From the NCBI GenBank assembly GCA_964400675.1, contig CAYNVO010000007.1, positions 62,001 to 126,000 on the forward strand: 64,000 nucleotides of DNA, in the 5' to 3' direction. The position numbers and the translations under genes were made by a program. Below the pieces are notes generated by a model that was not told the DNA's origin, did not search any database, and was given only the letters and a program-made list of their open reading frames with translations. The number at the start of each line of letters is the position of its first letter. Position 1 is the stretch's first letter. This stretch comes from 9FT-COMBO-48-23 sp964400675. GTDB taxonomy: Bacteria > Chloroflexota > Dehalococcoidia > GIF9 > UBA5629. Below, piece after piece: positions 59,696 to 64,000 of the stretch.

Positions 59696-60425
59696 AGCAA
59701 AATATACCTTTATGGGCCATTTAAGGGAGCTCCGCTCCTGTCTGCTCAGGTCAGTAATTGCTATTCTTATCGCCTTACCCATATCGTTTTTTTTAGCTGA
59801 TAAGGTCCTTAATATTTTGATGCAGCCAGTTCCCGGGCTGGAGCTTGTCTATACTGAAGTAACTGAGATGCTGGGCACTTATATAAAAGTGTCTCTTTAT
59901 TCAGCATTAGTTCTTACTTTACCGTTTATCGTTTATCAGGCAGTGATGTTTGTTCGTCCAGCCCTAACGAGAAAGGAAAAGAGTTATCTGTATACAATGT
60001 TGCCATCAGTGTTTCTGCTCTTTACGGTCGGTGCAGTTTTCGCCTATTTTGTTCTACTTCCGCCGGCGCTGAAATTCCTGCTCACATTCGGAAGCGATAT
60101 TGCGACGCCGATGATAAGGGTAGAAAACTATGTATCAGTATTAACCAAGCTAATCTTCTGGATTGGCATGTGTTTTGAGATACCGCTGGTCATGTTTTTT
60201 CTAACCAAGATCGGTGTACTTAAGCCGGAGTGGCTGTCAAAATATCGTCGCCTTGCCTATATTCTGGCTTTTGTGTTAGGGGCAATTATCACCCCGACAT
60301 TCGACCCTCTTAATCAGACCCTGGTAGCTGTACCTGTTATTTTGCTGTTCGAGTTCGGTATTCTGTTATCCAAGCTAGCCCGGCGCAAGAAGACTGAAAT
60401 AGCTTTAAACGATAGTGATGCATGA
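59685..60425 (+). CDS. tatC: Sec-independent translocase component TatC
   Basis: 246 residues, six membrane spans, with the TatC signatures MGHLRELRSCLL at the N-terminus, YQAVMFVRPALTRKEK and FEIPLVMFFLTKIGV. TatC recognises the twin-arginine signal peptide. It overlaps the tatB-like gene by 11 bp. The gap to 60571 that follows shows no gene. Confidence 0.96.
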   Translation: MSSEAKYTFMGHLRELRSCLLRSVIAILIALPISFFLADKVLNILMQPVPGLELVYTEVTEMLGTYIKVSLYSALVLTLPFIVYQAVMFVRPALTRKEKSYLYTMLPSVFLLFTVGAVFAYFVLLPPALKFLLTFGSDIATPMIRVENYVSVLTKLIFWIGMCFEIPLVMFFLTKIGVLKPEWLSKYRRLAYILAFVLGAIITPTFDPLNQTLVAVPVILLFEFGILLSKLARRKKTEIALNDSDA

Positions 60426-60571
60426 AACGGTAGCTCTTCTGAGCGTGGAAGATGGCCGCCGGCAATCTTGATTATCAACAGAAGTAAAAACCAAGGCACG
60501 TGGTGCCAGGCTATGATTTCCTCTTCAACTTATTCGGGAAGCAGCGCAAATTATATCCGGAGACTTGCACC

Positions 60572-61447
60572 CTAGGTTTTCGGCTCTTTAGGTACTGACG
60601 GGCGGATGAGCAAGATGGGTTGTAGCGATTCCCCAACTATTCTGGTGGCTACGCTGCCATAGACCCATCGGCTGACTCCGGTGCGTCCGTGGGTGGTCAT
60701 GGCTATCAGGTCAACCTTTTCTTTTTGAGCTACCTCTAAGATGCCGTCTGCAGCTTGCCCCATTACAACCTGTCCCTTTACCGGTGTTATTTTAAAGTTA
60801 GCCTTCACCTTTTCAAGATATTCCAGCGCTTGCTGTTTTATCTCTGTCATTAGCGTATCCTGGTATTCTTCCCAGCTTGGCTTAATGGCTGGAGACCGGT
60901 CTGCTGACAGTGTTGGTGGCTCACATATTCGGAGGAGTATAACTTCGCCTCCGGTTCCTTTTGTTAGCTCCTTGACATAAGGCATGGACGTCTCGGCGAA
61001 AGCTGAGCCGTCAAGGGTAGTCAAGACCTTTTTAAATTCTACTTTAGAGGTTTTTGGCGACTTTGATTTTATCAGGAGCACAGGGGTGGAGGTGCCGTAC
61101 AGTATTTTTTCAGCTACGCTTCCCAGCATCCAGCGCTTAATTCCGGAGTGTCCATGGGTGGAAATGATTATGAGGTCAACTTTGTGCTTTTCGGCAAATT
61201 TGATGACCTCTTCTGCCACATTGCCATAGGCAGTGACTGCAGGGACCTTTATCCTCTGTGATTCCAACTCCTTTGTCTTGGCATCTAGGTATGCTTTCAT
61301 TGGGCGGTCGAGCCGTTCGGAATTGGTGCTGACTGTAAAAAGTATTATTTCGCTGCCTTCACTCTTGGCAATGGCTTTGGCGTATGGGATAGCTCTTTCC
61401 GCCAGTTCAGAGCCATCCAGAGGTACGAGCACTTTCTGATATGCCAT
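60572..61447 (-). CDS. Tandem universal stress protein (UspA family)
   Basis: 291 residues with two Usp domains (about 1-140 and 148-285). Each has a ATP-binding-type G..G.....G-(S/T) loop near its end (STHGHSGIKRWMLGSVAEKIL; TTHGRTGVSRWVYGSVATRIV), so nucleotide binding is likely. Usp proteins are linked to starvation and redox stress. Close paralogue of the next upstream gene (61471). Confidence 0.94.
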   Translation of the reverse strand: MAYQKVLVPLDGSELAERAIPYAKAIAKSEGSEIILFTVSTNSERLDRPMKAYLDAKTKELESQRIKVPAVTAYGNVAEEVIKFAEKHKVDLIIISTHGHSGIKRWMLGSVAEKILYGTSTPVLLIKSKSPKTSKVEFKKVLTTLDGSAFAETSMPYVKELTKGTGGEVILLRICEPPTLSADRSPAIKPSWEEYQDTLMTEIKQQALEYLEKVKANFKITPVKGQVVMGQAADGILEVAQKEKVDLIAMTTHGRTGVSRWVYGSVATRIVGESLQPILLIRPSVPKEPKT

Positions 61448-61470
61448 TTTTCCTCCTTGTTGACTTAGAT

Positions 61471-62358
61471 TTAAGATTCCTCCGGTCTGGATGGGCGAAT
61501 AAGGAGAACAGGTTGTGCCGATTGTTCCACAATTCTATTGGCTACGCCGCCGTAGACCCAGCGGCTGACTCCGCTGCGTCCATGAGGGGCCATGACTATC
61601 AAATCGACTTTCTCCCTTTGGGCTGTTTGCATGATGCTTTCTGCTACTCTACCGAGGTCGCCGGGTATGACTTGTGACTTTATCTTCATTCCCTGTTTTT
61701 CAAGCCTGGCTTTTAACTTTTCCAAGTATTCTGAAGCCTGCTGTTGTGTCTCTGCCCACAGCGCATCCCGGTGCTTTTTCCACGTTGGGTTGATGGGATG
61801 GTCTCCATAAGAAGGCACCAGCGGAGGCTCACTTACTGTAGTTAGAACAATCTCTGTCTTAGTTCCCTTTGTCAGTTCCTCAATGAAAGGAAAGGGAGCT
61901 TCGGCGAAAGGTGAGCCATCCAGGGGAAGTAATAGCTTTTTCAATTCTACATGGGAGACTTTCGGTGCCTTTGACTTTATCAATAGAACTTGAACGCCAG
62001 TGCCGTAGAGTACATTACGTGCTACACTGCCCAGCACCCAGCGCTTAATTCCGGAGTATCCATGGGTGGAGATTATTATAAGGTCGATTTTGTTCTTATC
62101 GGCAAAGCCGACGATTTCATCTGCCACGTTGCCATAGGCAATAGCTGTAGATGCTTTAATGCCCTGTGATTGCAGTTCCTTGGCGTTGAGCTCCAGATAA
62201 GCTTTCATGGGGCGGTCCAACTGCTCCACAGAAGCGATGCTAACTGTAAACAGTATTATCTCGCTGCCTTTGCTTTTAGCGATGGTCTTAGCATATGGGA
62301 TAGCTCGCTCTGCCATATCAGAGCCGTCTAAAGGGACGAGCACTCTTCGGTATGCCAT
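61471..62358 (-). CDS. Tandem universal stress protein (UspA family), second copy
   Basis: 295 residues with the same two-domain layout (STHGYSGIKRWVLGSVARNVL; APHGRSGVSRWVYGGVANRIV). It begins MAYRRVLVPLDGSDMAERA, nearly the start of its paralogue. The two genes are 23 bp apart and both have GGAGG before the ATG, a recent tandem duplication transcribed together. Confidence 0.94.
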   Translation of the reverse strand: MAYRRVLVPLDGSDMAERAIPYAKTIAKSKGSEIILFTVSIASVEQLDRPMKAYLELNAKELQSQGIKASTAIAYGNVADEIVGFADKNKIDLIIISTHGYSGIKRWVLGSVARNVLYGTGVQVLLIKSKAPKVSHVELKKLLLPLDGSPFAEAPFPFIEELTKGTKTEIVLTTVSEPPLVPSYGDHPINPTWKKHRDALWAETQQQASEYLEKLKARLEKQGMKIKSQVIPGDLGRVAESIMQTAQREKVDLIVMAPHGRSGVSRWVYGGVANRIVEQSAQPVLLIRPSRPEES

Positions 62359-62388
62359 TATGCCTCCTTAACCTGATACGTATTGTGC

Positions 62389-62418
62389 ATTATAGCCTTA
62401 TAGAGGTAGCTCTGGCAA
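62389..62418 (-). promoter_or_regulatory. Promoter of the tandem usp genes
   Basis: On the minus strand TTGCCA (62413-62418), an 18-bp spacer and TATAAT (62389-62394), about 30 bp before the ATG at 62358. Confidence 0.65.
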
Positions 62419-62590
62419 CAGTTTTTGTTCGGTTTAGTAAGCGTGTGATAAAATTCAGTCAGGGCTAGTTCTGACTACCATTGAGGTAGCGGCTAGCCCT
62501 ATAGGTGTTTAATTTTCTGTACTCTGACAGGCAGCGAAGGGCCTCTGGATTCTTATCGGAGCTTATCCTGAGTGGAGATTCTTCGCTCCG

Positions 62591-62691
62591 CTCAGAATGA
62601 CAGCTGGGAGCTCAGAATGACAGCTGGGAGCTCAGAATGACAGGTGGGAGCTCAGAATGACAGAGGTGGGAGTTCAGGATGACAGGTGGGA
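62591..62691. repeat. Tandem 20-bp intergenic repeat, five units
   Basis: CTCAGAATGACAGCTGGGAG occurs at 62591-62610 and 62611-62630, then CTCAGAATGACAGGTGGGAG at 62631-62650, a 22-bp variant at 62651-62672 and a degenerate copy to about 62691. The preceding GATTCTTCGCTCCGCTCAGA at 62577 is the core of a widespread intergenic repeat type. The units grow more divergent toward mfd. The rest of the gap 62359-62705 is otherwise unremarkable. Confidence 0.85.
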
Positions 62692-62705
62692 TTAGGTATT
62701 TATAA

Positions 62706-64000
62706 ATGGACTTGTCTGGTCTGCTTTCTTTAGTGGAACAGGTTACCGGCTATCAGCGGCTGAGAAGTGAGCTTATTGAGCCACGAGGGGACGGGGTTAA
62801 GCTCATTGTGTCTGATGCTGTAAAACCCTTTGTCATAGCTGCGCTCCATCAAGAGATGAACTTGCCCATTTTAGTGGTAGTGGCTCAACCTGAAAGTGCC
62901 AGGCGACTCTACGATGAGCTCCAGGCCTGGTGTCCAACCTCAACCATGCTTCAATTTTTCCCCGAGGTTGACATTATGGCTGGTGAATACTCGGAGTCTG
63001 ATATTTTTGTGAGCGCTGAAAGATTGCGAACTCTTTCGGCTCTGACTTCTTGCCGTGACTTATCGGCAGATGGGCGGAGTCCCTTAATTGTAAGTTCCGC
63101 TTTGGCCGCAGTTAGTAGAACCGTACCTCGAGATGAGTTTATTGTGTCTTGCCATGACTTAAGGGTCGGTATGGATATAGACCCGTTCCAGCTCGTAGCA
63201 AGATGGCAGGCGATGGGGTACGAACTGGAGAATATTGTTGAGGTGCCGGGAACAATCAGTCGCCGAGGAGGCATTGTCGATGTTTTTTCTCCGGATAGCG
63301 AGTTCCCAGCCAGAATAGAGTTTGTTGGCAACCAGGTTGAAAGCATCAGGCTTTTTGACTCTAAGACACAGCGTTCATCGAAGACGGTAAACTCAGTGAC
63401 TATAGCTCCGGCTAGAGAAAGCCGGCATCGGCTTAACAGGGATACTATTCTGGATTATCTGTCTGAGAAGGCGCTGTTGATTACAGATGACCTTTATGAG
63501 CTAAAAATTGTTATAGACAAGCTAAGCGATGAAGCCAAGGAGCTTAGCCATGTTGAGTTGGAGCGGGGCGAGCCGGCGACGGATTTGCCCATTGTATCCT
63601 GGTCGGAATTTGAAAAGAAGATGAATAAAGTTAAACAGCGTCTAACGTTTTGTTCATGGAGTGTTGATGAGTCTCGCAATGCCCGTCTTCTGTCCTTGCC
63701 TTTAGCTCCGGTTCCAAGCTATGGAGGCAGACTGGAGGTTTTCTCCAAGGGGCTTAAGGAGATGCTGCAGGAAGGACGGCGCATCGTCGTAGTCAGCCAG
63801 CAGGCAAATCGTATCGCTGAACTGTTACAGGAAAAGGATGTTCTGGTCAGTCTGGTTTCACAGATAGAGCAGGTGCCGTCTCTGAAATCAGTAACTCTAG
63901 TTCAGGGGTCACTAGCTGAAGGCTGGACGATTAGAGATGTCCTGACTCTGTTTACCGACAATGAAATTTTCGGTTTCGTCAAGCAGCGACGCTCATCCCG
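62706..64000 (+). CDS. mfd: Transcription-repair coupling factor Mfd, N-terminal part
   Basis: 431 codons are visible before the window ends. The UvrB-like N-terminal domains are clear: VEVPGTISRRGGIVDVFSP, then FVGNQVESIRLFD, and further on LTDNEIFGF followed by KQRRSS, the link to the RNA-polymerase-interacting domain (family pattern LTE.E.F). Mfd removes RNA polymerase stalled at DNA lesions and recruits UvrA. The helicase part lies beyond the window. ATG 62706 has no clear ribosome-binding site. Confidence 0.94.
   Translation, partial: MDLSGLLSLVEQVTGYQRLRSELIEPRGDGVKLIVSDAVKPFVIAALHQEMNLPILVVVAQPESARRLYDELQAWCPTSTMLQFFPEVDIMAGEYSESDIFVSAERLRTLSALTSCRDLSADGRSPLIVSSALAAVSRTVPRDEFIVSCHDLRVGMDIDPFQLVARWQAMGYELENIVEVPGTISRRGGIVDVFSPDSEFPARIEFVGNQVESIRLFDSKTQRSSKTVNSVTIAPARESRHRLNRDTILDYLSEKALLITDDLYELKIVIDKLSDEAKELSHVELERGEPATDLPIVSWSEFEKKMNKVKQRLTFCSWSVDESRNARLLSLPLAPVPSYGGRLEVFSKGLKEMLQEGRRIVVVSQQANRIAELLQEKDVLVSLVSQIEQVPSLKSVTLVQGSLAEGWTIRDVLTLFTDNEIFGFVKQRRSS

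Noticed and set aside
60314..60499. 61-residue minus-strand frame over the tatC end
   Set aside because: It starts at GTG without a ribosome-binding site and most of it is the shadow of tatC.
62591..62691. CRISPR array
   Set aside because: The 20-bp units are directly adjacent without spacers, and there are no cas genes in the window.

Overview
The window reads as the chromosome of an anaerobic, hydrogen- and formate-metabolising bacterium, most likely a Dehalococcoidia-type member of the Chloroflexota. This is an inference from gene content (a Fdh-like complex, MvhADG-HdrABC, CbiMQO, a bacterial HerA/NurA pair, tandem UspA proteins) and not from a phylogeny. No rRNA, tRNA, CRISPR array or intact mobile element was seen.

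Layout. 1-13.7 kb: end of an HTH protein, a secreted subtilase, a CCA-adding enzyme on an apparently leaderless mRNA, SecD/SecF, an AcuC-like deacetylase, a cation-efflux protein, DegV, a PAS-only protein and a NurA / HAS-barrel / HerA DNA-processing operon. 13.7-19.1 kb (minus): endonuclease V, prfB with a programmed +1 frameshift, a peptidase-MA protein, RadC and an orphan peptide-binding protein. 19.1-26.9 kb: rpsP plus a KH protein, then the complete F-type ATP synthase operon on the minus strand, with an extra 38-residue membrane microprotein between atpE and atpF. 27-32.4 kb: a bifunctional-nuclease-domain protein, Dtd, a Fur-family regulator, a Co/Ni ECF transporter and NadC. 32.4-36 kb: a two-component pair, a 35-residue basic microprotein and an IS1595-type transposase remnant.

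36-42 kb: an acetate/formate uptake and activation island with acetyl-CoA synthetase, a SatP-type acetate transporter, a formate/nitrite-type channel and a lone cNMP-binding-fold protein. Two small paralogous proteins here share a C-terminal domain, ending in SQEKW, with the tail fused to the channel. This domain family is the best candidate for an undescribed system. 42-48.9 kb (minus): hydrogenase protease, MvhA, MvhG, MvhD, HdrA, HdrB, HdrC, the machinery of a flavin-based electron-bifurcating hydrogenase/heterodisulfide reductase-like complex. 49-53.5 kb: paired small membrane proteins, a second two-component pair and a related membrane PAS protein. 53.5-60.4 kb: a Tat-exported formate dehydrogenase operon (fdhA, fdhB, cytochrome b, fdhE) followed by tatA/tatB/tatC. 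The end holds two UspA tandem proteins, a tandem intergenic repeat and the 5' part of mfd.

The strongest sequence-level observation is that FdhA, HdrA and MvhD are each interrupted by one in-frame TGA at a position normally held by Cys or Sec. Each TGA is followed by a short hairpin whose three-base GG-containing loop begins exactly 24 nt after the last base of the TGA. I read all three as selenoproteins, so simple ORF calling splits or truncates these genes. The hydrogen and formate modules would therefore depend jointly on selenium, nickel (hydrogenase, ECF transporter) and Mo/W.
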